Source of the DNA: a virus
Strand: one strand, 5' to 3'
IMG/VR virus record: IMGVR_UViG_3300017991_000012
Coordinates: 1 to 64,000 of that record
DNA length: 64,000 nt
Part shown: positions 45,866 to 55,444 of the stretch, one piece after another
Position numbering within the stretch: position 1 is the first letter of the stretch
Layout: every line of letters begins with the position of its first letter
The notes under the pieces: model-generated
What the model saw: the letters and a program-made list of their open reading frames with translations, nothing else
Database searches by the model: none
Told to the model about the DNA's origin: nothing
Translations under genes and position numbers: made by a program

Positions 45866-48330
45866 CACGTGACTCTCACGAATTGAACCAGGTCGCCACT
45901 TGCAGTTCCATCGGCTTTTGATTTGTATGCATAGACATACTGGCTCGTCGTGTAGCTGATCACATACAGTTGCGGAACTCCGCCTCCGGCCGTCCGGATG
46001 ATCATCGCAATGTGATCACTGTCCTTATCCGTTCCCATGTACGCGAGAACTGTGAAGCCAGTCTTGTCCTTGACGTACAGGTCCTCACCATCTTCGGTTC
46101 CGACCGTATCTCCAGGCTCGACCGCTGCGCTTACCTTGGCAATGAACGGATCATAGCTAAAGTCCAGCATTCCAGGCTGGCTGTCCTCGTCCGCGCTTCC
46201 TATGCCTTGATATGGAACATTGAACGCAAGTTCGCTGTTGTCCTCGTTCGGCTTCCTGGCCTGGACAACACCGTCTTTGACTCCACTGCTTTCCGCGCTC
46301 GTATCCACGACAAGTGGCTTGCCGCCAGTGATAACAGAGTTCTTCTCGGAAGCCTGGCTCAGTTGTGCCGTCACTCCCTGCTCGGCCTGTGCGCTTGTCT
46401 TGCGATCCTCGCCGCTGCTCATGGCCGTGCTCGCGCCAGCGCCTGTGCCTTTCTTGTTGTCGCTGTTCAGGCTCGCCGGCTTGCTGATGTTCTGGTTCCA
46501 CTGATTATCCTGCGCACCGAAATGGTGGCTTTCCATCGTCACCTCAACCGTGTGATCGGTCAGGACCTTTGCCAGATCGATGCTCTTCACCGCGCCGTCT
46601 GCCACGCCCACGTTCCATCCCAGCCAGAACGGCAATCGCCTCGTCCAGCTCGTCTGCATCCATTCGAAGCTGCCGCTGACCTTCGCCCGACAGTAGAAGT
46701 CGCGGTACATCTGCGCCAGGACTTCCATGTCCTCCGTATCGTCCCAGATCAGCGCCTCTTCGCCGTCTTCATTCAATCCGTAATACTTCACGTAATTGAC
46801 GAAGATTTCCTTCGTGCCAGTACCTTTTCCGTCCTTGGCCTCCAGCTCATACTCAAGCTCACTTGTGATCGCAGGATATGTCACGCGGAGAACATCGTCG
46901 CTGTCAGTCGGATCTGCGCTGCCGCCTTTTTCGTGGCCAATCTCCCGATACAGCGTCAGCTTGTAGTTGCGCCTTGTGCGGTTTGGCTCGATCACCTGCC
47001 TGACAGCCATCGGCTGCTTGGTCCAGAATACGCAGTACTGATCGTCGTCGATCTCGACGTTCGTGAACTTGCTGGCCTCGCCGTAGTCTACGATCACGTT
47101 CTGCGTCTTGGTCTGGCCTTCGTTATCCGGGTCGGGCACGGTCTCCAGCTTCGGCCTCAGAACTTTCGTGGCGTCAATGTAGTGCGGCGTGCTATTATCG
47201 ACCTCCTTGTCTTCATCCCATTCCGTGTTGTACGCACGCTGATGAAAGTCGGCTCGGTAGAACTCATACGCCGGCCCGCGGATGACCAGCACCTTCCCCA
47301 TGTCGCCAATGATGTCGACCTTGCCATCGTCGTTCAGCTCGATGTCATCCGGATCATCGTCGGTCGTATCGCGCTCGCCGATCTTGCGCAGCAGGTGCGG
47401 GAAGATCCTGTACTGCAGTTTGTACTTCGCATACCGCTCGGCCTGCGTCTGGGGATCGTACGCAACTCCCGGATCTTCGTTATCGATCAACCCCGGCCTT
47501 TTGTCCAGCCCAAGGTCCGCAGACGGATAGTCGCCTGCATCGACGTCAGTCTGGCGCACGACCTGTCGCCAGATCTTTTCCGGACTCTCAGTACGTTCGT
47601 GCACCTCGCCCCAGGCCTTGATCTTGACCTTGTTGTATTTCTGACTGCTGTCGGTCGTGATCTGCACGCTCTTGTTATCGGCATAGCCTCTGAAGTCTAC
47701 CTCGAAAGTCGTGTTGCTGAACTCGGCTGCATTCAGGATCTTGATCACCTTGTCACCGCTGTTGCTCACATGCCCGTAGAATACCAGCGCCGGGTTGAAC
47801 GCCAGGACCTCGCGCACGACCTGCAGCTGGTTCTTGCCGCCCGGCTTGTAGTTCGGAGGCTGGAATTCGTACGGATACTTGCCTTCGACCTGGTTCAGCT
47901 CATCCCAGTCAAACGTGAAGTCAGCATCCGCGAACTCGCGCTCCAGAATCTGCCTGATGTTTCGCTTCTGCGTGCTCTTGTCGATGACATTCGCCGCCGG
48001 CACGTTGTAGGCATCAATCTGCCGATCGTGATTCTCTCGCTCAAGCTCGTGCAGGAAGTCGTATGCGGTGTACGTCACCTGCTCGCCGCCAAGATTTTCC
48101 GGAATGATGTAGATCTTGCCCCTGAATGTGCGCTTGCATACCGTGCATTCGATCTCTTCCTCCAGCTCGAACATGTGCGGATTGTCTTCAACCTGTCCCT
48201 CTTCGTCCAGTAGCGTTCCGTCAAACGTGTCGTACGCCGCCTGGAAGGTGAAGACCGCCTTCTGGTTATAGGTCCAGCGCATGGTCTGGATCGTGATATG
48301 GTTCGCGCTCGGATAGATTCTTGTCGCCAT
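45865..48330 (-). CDS. Tail-hub / baseplate-type protein (821 aa)
   Basis: A large protein encoded after the distal tail protein, in the position of the siphovirus tail-associated or hub protein (gp27-like). N-terminal strands (ITIQTMRWTYNQKAVFTF), a CTVCKR pair near residue 63, an alpha/beta middle, and a C-terminal low-complexity region (Ser/Gln-rich) followed by a small beta domain. No lysozyme or peptidase motif visible. Starts with MATRIYPSANHI. Confidence 0.82.
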   Translation of the reverse strand: MATRIYPSANHITIQTMRWTYNQKAVFTFQAAYDTFDGTLLDEEGQVEDNPHMFELEEEIECTVCKRTFRGKIYIIPENLGGEQVTYTAYDFLHELERENHDRQIDAYNVPAANVIDKSTQKRNIRQILEREFADADFTFDWDELNQVEGKYPYEFQPPNYKPGGKNQLQVVREVLAFNPALVFYGHVSNSGDKVIKILNAAEFSNTTFEVDFRGYADNKSVQITTDSSQKYNKVKIKAWGEVHERTESPEKIWRQVVRQTDVDAGDYPSADLGLDKRPGLIDNEDPGVAYDPQTQAERYAKYKLQYRIFPHLLRKIGERDTTDDDPDDIELNDDGKVDIIGDMGKVLVIRGPAYEFYRADFHQRAYNTEWDEDKEVDNSTPHYIDATKVLRPKLETVPDPDNEGQTKTQNVIVDYGEASKFTNVEIDDDQYCVFWTKQPMAVRQVIEPNRTRRNYKLTLYREIGHEKGGSADPTDSDDVLRVTYPAITSELEYELEAKDGKGTGTKEIFVNYVKYYGLNEDGEEALIWDDTEDMEVLAQMYRDFYCRAKVSGSFEWMQTSWTRRLPFWLGWNVGVADGAVKSIDLAKVLTDHTVEVTMESHHFGAQDNQWNQNISKPASLNSDNKKGTGAGASTAMSSGEDRKTSAQAEQGVTAQLSQASEKNSVITGGKPLVVDTSAESSGVKDGVVQARKPNEDNSELAFNVPYQGIGSADEDSQPGMLDFSYDPFIAKVSAAVEPGDTVGTEDGEDLYVKDKTGFTVLAYMGTDKDSDHIAMIIRTAGGGVPQLYVISYTTSQYVYAYKSKADGTASGDLVQFVRVT

Positions 48331-48707
48331 CAGGTCAGTGCCTTCACAAACGTCACCGTCGCCATAGCGCTTTTCCCATCCCCACCGACATTGACATCTA
48401 TCGACTCAGGATAGACCGTCGTCAGCGTATCGGTCTCGGTCGTCAAGTTCCCCTGGCTTCCGTTGGGCACGATGTACTTGCGTCCGAAATTCGTGGTCTT
48501 GACCACCATCGGCCTGAAGCGCAAGTTGGTCAGCAGGTTCTCTATCTGCGCCTCGTACCCGCCCCTGCTCGGTTTGGCCAGGATCAAGTCTATCGACCAC
48601 CGTCTCAGGCCATCGCTATCAATCGGATTCGCGAAGCCCTTCTGGTCCACATGTCCGATGTTCACCTGGCTGCCGCCGATCCTTTGCCACTTGACTGTAT
48701 GCGCCAT
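48330..48707 (-). CDS. Distal tail protein-like (125 aa)
   Basis: A small protein directly after the tape measure. Beta-rich, containing LRFRPMVVKTTNFGRKY. Size and location fit a short distal-tail or hub accessory protein. GGGAGCGGCA precedes the ATG at 48707. Confidence 0.7.
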   Translation of the reverse strand: MAHTVKWQRIGGSQVNIGHVDQKGFANPIDSDGLRRWSIDLILAKPSRGGYEAQIENLLTNLRFRPMVVKTTNFGRKYIVPNGSQGNLTTETDTLTTVYPESIDVNVGGDGKSAMATVTFVKALT

Positions 48708-48716
48708 TGCCGCTCC

Positions 48717-51515
48717 CTACTGGCTCCGAGTCTCCGTTGCGATAGTCTCAACCGTGTTGCTCAGATTGCCTACGTCTCCCTTCAGCCTCGTAACGTATTC
48801 GCGCATCTGATTCATTCCTTCTACATTCAGCTGCGCTACCTGGCTTGTCAGATCAATGGCCTCGATCGTTGTCCTTACTACGTCGGCTTCTGCGGCAGTC
48901 GGACCTGCAGGTGAAACTGCACCAGACGCACGTACGTATGCTGCGGTTTTTTCTGCCTCTGCCTGCGCTTCCCCAGCTTTTGCCGCGCTTACTCCAGCCT
49001 GCACCACACGTGCAGCAGCTTGTGTCGCAGCCGGAACCGCTGTTCCGGCCTGTACTGCCTTCGCCTGATCTTCCGTCAATTTCGGAAATGCGAAGCCTGC
49101 GCCCACTTGCTTCAGTCCTCCACGCGCCGTGACTAGAGTCTTTTCCAATTCCTTCGCAGGACACACTTCTTTAAGGGCATTCGCCATCACTCTAGTCGTC
49201 GCTTCGGCTTTTTTGAAGTCCTTATCTACCTGCTTGCCGCCAGCAGTGAGATTCTTTTTCGACTTATCGGTTGCTTTTGCAGCTTCCTCAGCCTGGCGCC
49301 GCTGTTCTTTTGACGCATCCAGTGCCGCCTGGTACTGGCCCTTGGCAAGATTCGTCTCTGCCTCGATCTCACGCAACCGCGCCAGATGTTCAGCCCTTCT
49401 GCCTGTGCCACCTTCTGTGCCGCGTAGTGCGGCGATCGTAGCAACCCGTTCTTTTTCCAGCCGATCCAGCGTGTCCTTGTGCTCTGCCGCTCGTGCCTGC
49501 TGCCTGGCCACAGCTTCCTTTTCGATCGCATCCAGCCTGGCTTGCTTGTCTGATTCAAGAAATCTCTGGCTCTGCTCCTGCGCAGACCTCAGCTTCTGTA
49601 GGTCACGCTGGTACTCATCGGTGTCAATCAGATGCAGCGCATATTGAACATCGAGGAATTCTTCCTGAATTCCCTGCCAGATATTCAGAATGAACTTGGC
49701 CACCGCACCCATCGCCCTCTCCCATATGCTCTGGAAGCTGGCCGCGATGTCGATCCATACGTCTTCTACCGAATTGCCCACATCCTGCCAGATGCCAAGG
49801 AAGGATGCCTTCAAATCTATCAGCAGCCCCGCAACATCCTCCACGGCAGTTCTGAACAGCTCAGAGCACTGAAAGGTGAAGATCTCCCACTGGCTTTTCA
49901 GGTAAGCAATGGCCTTGGCCCAGACCAGCCTCAGGCCGCTTGTGGCCACCTGAAACGCCAGTTCCAAATCGCCGGCAACAAACGCATCTGCAATCCCTCC
50001 AAACGCCTCCTTGATCGCGTCACCCATGGTCTTGAACGCACCGCTGACGGTATCGGTTACAGCAGGAATCCTTGCCAGCAGCGTGCCCGCCGCCACCAGG
50101 CCCGCGACCATGATCCCAAGCGGACTGATGACAAGCGCGATCGCGCCTCCAATCGCTGCAATCGCTGTCGAGAATCCGCTTAGTGCCACGCCAAGGACAA
50201 AGAGCGTTGTCCCGACGCCGACCAGTGCAGCTCCAAGAGCACCGACTGCGGTCACGATAATTCCGATGCTTTTCGCCGCACCTTCGTTCTCTTTGACCCA
50301 CTTCTCGATTCCGGTCAGAAACTGATTTATTTGCTTCACGCCTGGCGCAAGCATCTCTCCCATAGCCAGGCTTATCCTGTCAATGATGTTGCCGACCTTC
50401 TGCATCGCAAGCTGAACCTGCGGGCCGAACATCTCGTCCATGATCTTCGCCATCTCTTCTGCAGTTTTGATTCCATCCTCTCTTGCCTTGATAAGTGACT
50501 TCTCTCCGCTTGTCACCGCATCCAACTGCGTACGCAGGATGTCGAATACCTTTCTTCCTTTGACGCCAAACAACTCGGTCAGCAGAATCAGCTCTGCCTG
50601 ATCGCCTTTAGCGCCGGCATAACCTTCTCTTGCGGCTTTTACAGCCTTCTCAACCTCACCAATCAGAGCCGGCATTTCTTTGATCCTGCCACCTTCGCCA
50701 ACAAACGTCAGACCTGCAAAGGCCTTGTTCGTCTTTGCCAGCTGTTTGAATTTCTTTTCGACATTACCTGCCTGCAAGTCGAGAGTACGCAGCGCAGTAC
50801 CAGCTTCAGCTCCGCCGATCTGCTGTCCAAGCACGCCAGCGATTGCAATGACTTCCTCAAACCTTCTTCCTACTCCAAACGCCGTCGCTCCGGCGTTTTC
50901 CCAAAAAGCCTGGATCTTCGGACCATCCAGCTTGAACTGCTTTACTCCCTGCGCGATGACGCCAGCAAACTGATCGCCGAATTCCTGCGCATCTATGCCG
51001 CGTCCAAAGGTAGCCTGAACCGTAGTATAGAGATCTGCGATCTGGTCAGAGCTTGCCTTTGTCGCCTTGGCCACGGTCGCGCTCATCTTTGCCAGGTCGG
51101 CGACCGCAGTCGAGCTTAGGTCTGACATTGCCGATCTGATCGAATACGCGCCGTCGATGATCTCTTTCGCGCCAACACCGGCAAAGGTGCTGCTCATTTC
51201 CAACGCCGCTTCTTGAATTTCTTTCGCCGCCGCTCTCGCGCCTTCCTGTCCAAGATCTATGTACAGGCTTTTCAGCTGTCCCAGACTGCGCTGTATATCG
51301 AAGCTGCTCCTGGCTACCAGCGTTGCCGCGCCAGCCATTGCTCCGCCGATCAGGCCAATGCTTCTTCCAATCTGCTTCAGCGAGTTCGCCGCAGCCGTCA
51401 TCCGCCGCGTCATTCCGGTCGTGAATTGCTTTGCAGCATTGGACACCGTTCGCATGGCATTCAATGCCGGTGCTGGATTCAGCGTGATTTCGCCCGCAAG
51501 ACTTTCTTCAGTCAT
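48717..51515 (-). CDS. Tape measure protein (932 aa)
   Basis: Long helical protein of the TP901-core type: N-terminal FTTGMTRRMTAAANSLK, a conserved core around ARSSFDIQRSLGQLKSL and GAAEI-like loops, several hydrophobic segments between about 420 and 490 (GVGTTLFVLGVALSGFST) and a long C-terminal coiled coil. It sets the tail length (about 930 residues suggests roughly 140 nm, by the usual 1.5 angstrom per residue) and is the marker of a siphovirus tail. AGGAGGTAAG precedes the ATG at 51515. Confidence 0.95.
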   Translation of the reverse strand: MTEESLAGEITLNPAPALNAMRTVSNAAKQFTTGMTRRMTAAANSLKQIGRSIGLIGGAMAGAATLVARSSFDIQRSLGQLKSLYIDLGQEGARAAAKEIQEAALEMSSTFAGVGAKEIIDGAYSIRSAMSDLSSTAVADLAKMSATVAKATKASSDQIADLYTTVQATFGRGIDAQEFGDQFAGVIAQGVKQFKLDGPKIQAFWENAGATAFGVGRRFEEVIAIAGVLGQQIGGAEAGTALRTLDLQAGNVEKKFKQLAKTNKAFAGLTFVGEGGRIKEMPALIGEVEKAVKAAREGYAGAKGDQAELILLTELFGVKGRKVFDILRTQLDAVTSGEKSLIKAREDGIKTAEEMAKIMDEMFGPQVQLAMQKVGNIIDRISLAMGEMLAPGVKQINQFLTGIEKWVKENEGAAKSIGIIVTAVGALGAALVGVGTTLFVLGVALSGFSTAIAAIGGAIALVISPLGIMVAGLVAAGTLLARIPAVTDTVSGAFKTMGDAIKEAFGGIADAFVAGDLELAFQVATSGLRLVWAKAIAYLKSQWEIFTFQCSELFRTAVEDVAGLLIDLKASFLGIWQDVGNSVEDVWIDIAASFQSIWERAMGAVAKFILNIWQGIQEEFLDVQYALHLIDTDEYQRDLQKLRSAQEQSQRFLESDKQARLDAIEKEAVARQQARAAEHKDTLDRLEKERVATIAALRGTEGGTGRRAEHLARLREIEAETNLAKGQYQAALDASKEQRRQAEEAAKATDKSKKNLTAGGKQVDKDFKKAEATTRVMANALKEVCPAKELEKTLVTARGGLKQVGAGFAFPKLTEDQAKAVQAGTAVPAATQAAARVVQAGVSAAKAGEAQAEAEKTAAYVRASGAVSPAGPTAAEADVVRTTIEAIDLTSQVAQLNVEGMNQMREYVTRLKGDVGNLSNTVETIATETRSQ

Positions 51516-51516
51516 C

Positions 51517-51846
51517 TTACCTCCTGTTGATCAAGCTCGCGAACCGCATGACCTTATCTTCCGGATCGTCAGCCGACCATCTGTGCTCGCCGGTCTCCGC
51601 GCCACGCTTACTTCCCTTGCGAGCCTTCTTCATGGCCTTGATCGTCATGTACCTGTCCCAGTTGATTTCGTGCAGCAGCGAGACAAGTGTGCCAAGGCGC
51701 ATCCAGCTGATCTCTTCTACTGACCAGCTGTATTCTTTGCAGAAGGTGTGGCAGAATCTTGACCATTCGATTCCTTCGTCTTCGTCTTCGACGGGTTCTT
51801 GTCCTCCGTCGGCCCATCCGCCACCACCAGTCCCACTGCTTTGATA
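51517..51846 (-). CDS. Tail chaperone T part, expressed by -1 frameshift
   Basis: No start of its own is needed: after codon 136 of G, ribosomes slipping back at GGGTTTT enter this frame at TAT (51846) and add 109 residues (YQSSGTGGGGWADGG, then WSVEEISWMRLGTLVS and a basic end), giving a GT protein of about 245 residues. It ends two bases before the tape measure ATG. The G/GT pair of tail chaperones coats the tape measure during assembly. Confidence 0.9.
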   Translation of the reverse strand, partial: YQSSGTGGGGWADGGQEPVEDEDEGIEWSRFCHTFCKEYSWSVEEISWMRLGTLVSLLHEINWDRYMTIKAMKKARKGSKRGAETGEHRWSADDPEDKVMRFASLINRR

Positions 51847-52253
51847 AAACCCCGCAGCTGTTCCGGCGTGGCCTCCACCTGGAAGCACGCCATGAGCATC
51901 GCCAGGTATCGACGCAGCAGGTTGGGCTTCATCACATCCATCAGTTCGGATCGTACGCTGTTCAGCCTCTTGTTGAGCACCTTCGGATCCATGTACGTCT
52001 GTTGCGCTTCCTTCGAATCGTGCTGGATTACCAGCGCCGCCAGTATCCGCTGGACCTCGGCGAACTTGATGTCCGGAAATCCACCGTCTTTTGTTGCTTG
52101 CTCCATCTCCGTGCTCATCGTCAAGAAGCTCTTTCCCGTGACGTGCTCGACGTACATGATGCCGCGCATGGTGATTGGCGACACGTACAGCTCCACGTCT
52201 TCAGCTATGGGGATTTTCTCGTTGCCCAGAAACTCACACAGCCGCTTGTCCAT
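51717..52253 (-). CDS. Tail assembly chaperone G (178 aa)
   Basis: Encoded between the tail tube and tape measure. Starts MDKRLCEFLGNEKIPIAED with AAAGGGTAGCC upstream; helical, with a Lys/Thr/Ser-rich tail after the shift site. Most ribosomes stop at 51717; a fraction shift to T. Its length and place match lambda gpG-type chaperones. Confidence 0.88.
   Translation of the reverse strand: MDKRLCEFLGNEKIPIAEDVELYVSPITMRGIMYVEHVTGKSFLTMSTEMEQATKDGGFPDIKFAEVQRILAALVIQHDSKEAQQTYMDPKVLNKRLNSVRSELMDVMKPNLLRRYLAMLMACFQVEATPEQLRGFIKAVGLVVADGPTEDKNPSKTKTKESNGQDSATPSAKNTAGQ
51846..51852 (-). other. Slippery heptamer for programmed -1 frameshift
   Basis: In the G frame the sequence reads G GGT TTT (X XXY YYZ with X=G, Y=T), codons 135 and 136. 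Both tRNAs can re-pair one base back as GGG TTT. The -1 frame is exactly that of the T part, open from here to the stop at 51517. Confidence 0.92.
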
Positions 52254-52290
52254 GGCTACCCTTTCTTACAACTCCGCCCGGTAGGCCTCA

Positions 52291-52316
52291 GGGCAGGAGG
52301 CACGCACCCCCTGCCC
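52291..52316 (-). other. Intercistronic hairpin between tail tube and chaperone
   Basis: A 7-bp stem GGGCAGG/CCTGCCC with an inner imperfect extension lies between the two genes. No T tract follows, so it may act as an attenuator or mRNA stabiliser that favours tail-tube expression. Confidence 0.5.
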
Positions 52317-52349
52317 CGGCCTTATTTGCTACGCTTGTCGCGTTTGGCA

Positions 52350-52889
52350 TCACGTCCAAGCACTGACCTCGATCTTGATCTTGCCAAACTCATTGCCGCT
52401 GTTCGCCGTGTACTCAAGCGCCGTGACCTCGATGTCGGTATCGCTGAAGTCATCGTTCGGGATTTCAGCGTCACCAGTCGGAGACACGCGGCCTTTCCAC
52501 ACGAACGCATGCCAGTACTTCCCGTCAGGCCGCTCGTGCTCCAGCCCGACCGTGTAGTACTTGAACACCAGCGAAGAGCCAATGTTCACATCACCATCGG
52601 CAGTAGCCGGCTCGTCCACCTGCAGCAGCACCGACAGGTTCTTCTGCGTCTTCTCGCCGACCGAACACCGCAGGCCGAATTCCTTCGTGATGATCCGCTC
52701 CTCAATGATGTTCGCGCCTTCCTTGTACTGGATGGTCTCGATGTTGATCGTCACCGCCGCACCACGGGCAGGACCAAGATCGCGACCGCCATTGGCCGTT
52801 GTCGGCGCAGCAACTGCGGTCACCGGAGACCCGCTCAGCTCTGCAACCCACATTCGGCACTTCCCAACAAACATACTTTCTGTTCCCAT
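52350..52889 (-). CDS. Major tail tube protein (179 aa)
   Basis: The N-terminus MGTESMFVGKCRMWV and a central part NLSVLLQVDEPATADG are typical of siphovirus tube proteins, a beta-sandwich with a long loop. It lies directly upstream of the G/GT chaperones and downstream of the terminator-type proteins. AAAGGAGAGAGTT is a strong ribosome site. No sheath gene accompanies it, so the tail is non-contractile. Confidence 0.88.
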   Translation of the reverse strand: MGTESMFVGKCRMWVAELSGSPVTAVAAPTTANGGRDLGPARGAAVTINIETIQYKEGANIIEERIITKEFGLRCSVGEKTQKNLSVLLQVDEPATADGDVNIGSSLVFKYYTVGLEHERPDGKYWHAFVWKGRVSPTGDAEIPNDDFSDTDIEVTALEYTANSGNEFGKIKIEVSAWT

Positions 52890-52900
52890 AACTCTCTCCT

Positions 52901-53296
52901 TTATCTTGCTGCGAGCAGCCTGTAGTCAAGATGAACCGCGAACTCCGTGTCGCTGTCCACCGAAATCCTGTTCACCAACCTCATCAGGTACGTCACTCCA
53001 TCGTCGGCAGAAGGCTTCTGTCCTCTAAGCGCGTCGTAGACCAAATCCGCCACCTGCTCTGCCTCCAGCGAAGTCGCCCTGCTGAATGCGCTGATCTGCA
53101 GCCGGTCGTCATTGATGTCTTTGCTGTCCAGCTCATAGTCGAGCGTCTGAATTCCCTGGCTGATCATCACCCGCGGATAGGTCCTCAGCCTGGTATTGTT
53201 CCCCGCACGGTTGACGATGGCCTTCGCAGGCACGACAGCCGTCAGCGCCACGTCAGCTTTCAGAATCACGAGCGTGCCTTCGATCGTGTGCAGCAT
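52901..53296 (-). CDS. Tail terminator-like protein (131 aa)
   Basis: VILKADVALTAVVPAKAIVN and a middle LDYELDSKDINDDRLQ match the alpha/beta layout of tail-completion proteins that cap the tube. Coupled to the preceding gene as TAATG. Fits the usual order closure - gp10 - terminator - tube. Confidence 0.75.
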   Translation of the reverse strand: MLHTIEGTLVILKADVALTAVVPAKAIVNRAGNNTRLRTYPRVMISQGIQTLDYELDSKDINDDRLQISAFSRATSLEAEQVADLVYDALRGQKPSADDGVTYLMRLVNRISVDSDTEFAVHLDYRLLAAR

Positions 53297-53679
53297 TACT
53301 CGATCCTCCGCACGCGACTACGCGCCCATGGTGCCTCGATCCTGATCGCCTCGCGCAGGAACGGCCTGCCAGGCACCTCGCTCGTACCGAACTCTACGTA
53401 CGCCGCGTATTCCTTGCCCAGCAGAATGACCATCGTAAAATAGGCCAGCCTCGTGGCGTCCACGCGCACGCTCTGGCGCAGATGGCCATGATCGACAGGT
53501 GCCTTGCCTTCTCTCCATCCACCGGTATCGACTCCCATTCTGGTAATACCGCTGTATCCTTCGCGTACCCTTGCCGCGATGTCGTCCGCGGCCTCCAGCA
53601 GCATTGCCATGTACGCCCTCTGGCGCCTGGCCCAGAAGTCTGTCATCTGCCTATCCAGGTTGTTTCGCATCTTGGCCAT
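53296..53679 (-). CDS. HK97 gp10-like head-tail joining protein (127 aa)
   Basis: The C-terminus (KEYAAYVEFGTSEVPGRPF followed by LREA) carries the hallmark VEFGT...GRPFLR of HK97 gp10-type proteins. Starts MAKMRNNLDRQM at 53679 with GGAGACAGGCAGAGCTG upstream, joined as TGATG. Confidence 0.88.
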   Translation of the reverse strand: MAKMRNNLDRQMTDFWARRQRAYMAMLLEAADDIAARVREGYSGITRMGVDTGGWREGKAPVDHGHLRQSVRVDATRLAYFTMVILLGKEYAAYVEFGTSEVPGRPFLREAIRIEAPWARSRVRRIE

Positions 53680-54371
53680 CAGCTCTGCCTGTCTCCAGCA
53701 GCCATCAAAAACCAATGCCATCTTGTCTCGGCTGCTTCGAAAATCGGCAAGCACTCCGTCACTCTATATCGCATGCTGTTGATCGTGATCTCATCCGGAT
53801 ACGGTGCGCTCAGCTGGTACAGGGTCTTGAACACCGCATCCACGTACTCGACTCTACCCTGATTTCCAGCACGTCTGAGGCTGACGTTCTGCGTGTCCAA
53901 CAATCCGCTCACCTCAATATAGGTCTCGACGAACTCCTCTTCTCCTACGTCATTGAAGCTAGGCGGACTCGCGCTTTCCAGCAATGTCACCGCAGCCAGG
54001 TCTCGTCCAAGAACGCCGCCATAGATATACCTCGTTCCGCTGGCAGTGACCTTGAACCATGCCAGGCCCACTGCCGTCTCGCTGTTCTTTGTGCTGGTGA
54101 CAATCCCCCAGTAGGTTCCGTTTGACAGCGCCGCATCCAGCGAGACGTTCTTCGTGATACTGGTCTCTGAACTGTATTCCTCCGTCGCGGTATTGAATGA
54201 CTTGAATGTATTCGTGCTGCCGCTTTCGCAATCGGTCAGCAGTACAGTTGCGCCAGTTCCGTCCTTCTGGTCCGTGACCATAAATACGGGCGTGCTGATG
54301 CCAGATGGCGATCCGCTTTCTTCTGTTACTGGACCGAAGCCAGTCAGCATGCCATATGATGCGCTCATCAT
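53679..54371 (-). CDS. Head-closure / joining protein (230 aa)
   Basis: A beta-rich N-terminal part (a capsid-decoration-like region, GATVLLTDCESGSTNTF) and a C-terminal half ending MRYRVTECLPIFEAAETRW, in line with connector-type proteins. Lies immediately upstream of gp10. Family not proven. Confidence 0.65.
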   Translation of the reverse strand: MMSASYGMLTGFGPVTEESGSPSGISTPVFMVTDQKDGTGATVLLTDCESGSTNTFKSFNTATEEYSSETSITKNVSLDAALSNGTYWGIVTSTKNSETAVGLAWFKVTASGTRYIYGGVLGRDLAAVTLLESASPPSFNDVGEEEFVETYIEVSGLLDTQNVSLRRAGNQGRVEYVDAVFKTLYQLSAPYPDEITINSMRYRVTECLPIFEAAETRWHWFLMAAGDRQS

Positions 54372-55429
54372 GGTCCTCTGTAGCCGCCAATCCTATGCGT
54401 CTCGGCCGTCACATTGCTTCCATCTGGCTGCGTCAGATCTTTTCTGAACAGCTCCACATCCGTTCCGCGTTCGTAATACACAGCCTGCCATGGTGTCTGC
54501 GTTCTATCCACGGCAATATCCATCTCCGTCCGTTTCTGGATTGTGGTCTGATTCGCGGCCGTCGCGTAGGAGGCAGCTACCAATGTCCTTGCCTCCATCT
54601 CGGCATTTGTCGGCCCGTCGTACGTATTCAAAGCTGACGAGCACTGCGCCAGCACATCTGCGGAGGATACGTTGTTCAATGCCGCGATCAGCCCAGGAAC
54701 AGTCGTTCCCGTGTCCTCAAGAATGGCCGCGACATTCGTTCCAACCGTGCCTGCCACAACCGCAGAATTGACCGCACTTGCGATCGCTGCCAGCGTTGCA
54801 GTCGCATCTCCCTCATTGATCAGGAACTCTTCAACCTTGGCCGAAATCGCAGCGAGCAACGCCGTGGCATCACCCTCGTCCAGCATCATCGCTTCCAGCT
54901 TTGTTCCAATGGCCGTGAGCGCCGTGTTGTTCGGCGCATTGACCAAGTCCATCTGTGCGCCTGCAGCTGCCGCCGTCTTGGCCGCGTCGTAGTCGCTGTG
55001 CAGCGTGATTGACCCGTCGGATAGGGATGCTTCTAGCGCTGCCGTGGCCGCAAGAGCCGCGCTATTCGTGCCGCGCATGTATCGGTTCTCAATGGAGAAT
55101 GAACCTATCCACGCATTGACGGTCTGCCCGTTAATCGTCACGCCTTCGATTCGGACAGCATAATTTGATCCAGTAACCCAAAAATCGGCAACTGTATCAT
55201 CAGAGGTATCAATTACGACTAGGTGATTCCCGGTAATGCCATCATAATCAATAGACACAGTTACTCCGGCTGCGTTATTTCTCTGCGTCAAACCGCCATC
55301 TTTATGGATGTGAACGTCCGTATTTGCGAAATCCGTAATCGTACAGGATGCACCATCAGAATCGAAGGTGTTAAATGGGACTTCGATTGTGTCATTTTCG
55401 TTTATGTTGCCAAGATATGGAACTGGCAT
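54368..55429 (-). CDS. Fibre-like structural protein (353 aa)
   Basis: An N-terminal beta-domain (EVPFNTFDSDGASCTI), then an Ala-rich helical region with repeated NTALTAIGTKLEAMM- and LLAAISAKVEEFL-type helices that look like a trimeric coiled coil, and a short C-terminal part. Typical of phage head or tail fibres. GGAGCAAGACG precedes the ATG at 55429. Confidence 0.75.
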   Translation of the reverse strand: MPVPYLGNINENDTIEVPFNTFDSDGASCTITDFANTDVHIHKDGGLTQRNNAAGVTVSIDYDGITGNHLVVIDTSDDTVADFWVTGSNYAVRIEGVTINGQTVNAWIGSFSIENRYMRGTNSAALAATAALEASLSDGSITLHSDYDAAKTAAAAGAQMDLVNAPNNTALTAIGTKLEAMMLDEGDATALLAAISAKVEEFLINEGDATATLAAIASAVNSAVVAGTVGTNVAAILEDTGTTVPGLIAALNNVSSADVLAQCSSALNTYDGPTNAEMEARTLVAASYATAANQTTIQKRTEMDIAVDRTQTPWQAVYYERGTDVELFRKDLTQPDGSNVTAETHRIGGYRGP

Positions 55430-55444
55430 CGTCTTGCTCCTGTC

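Noticed and set aside
45970-48213. 747-codon plus-strand ORF opposite the tail-hub gene
   Set aside because: It mirrors the hub gene in the opposite strand, has no plausible ribosome site, and the composition matches an antisense shadow. All well-supported genes and promoters run on the minus strand.
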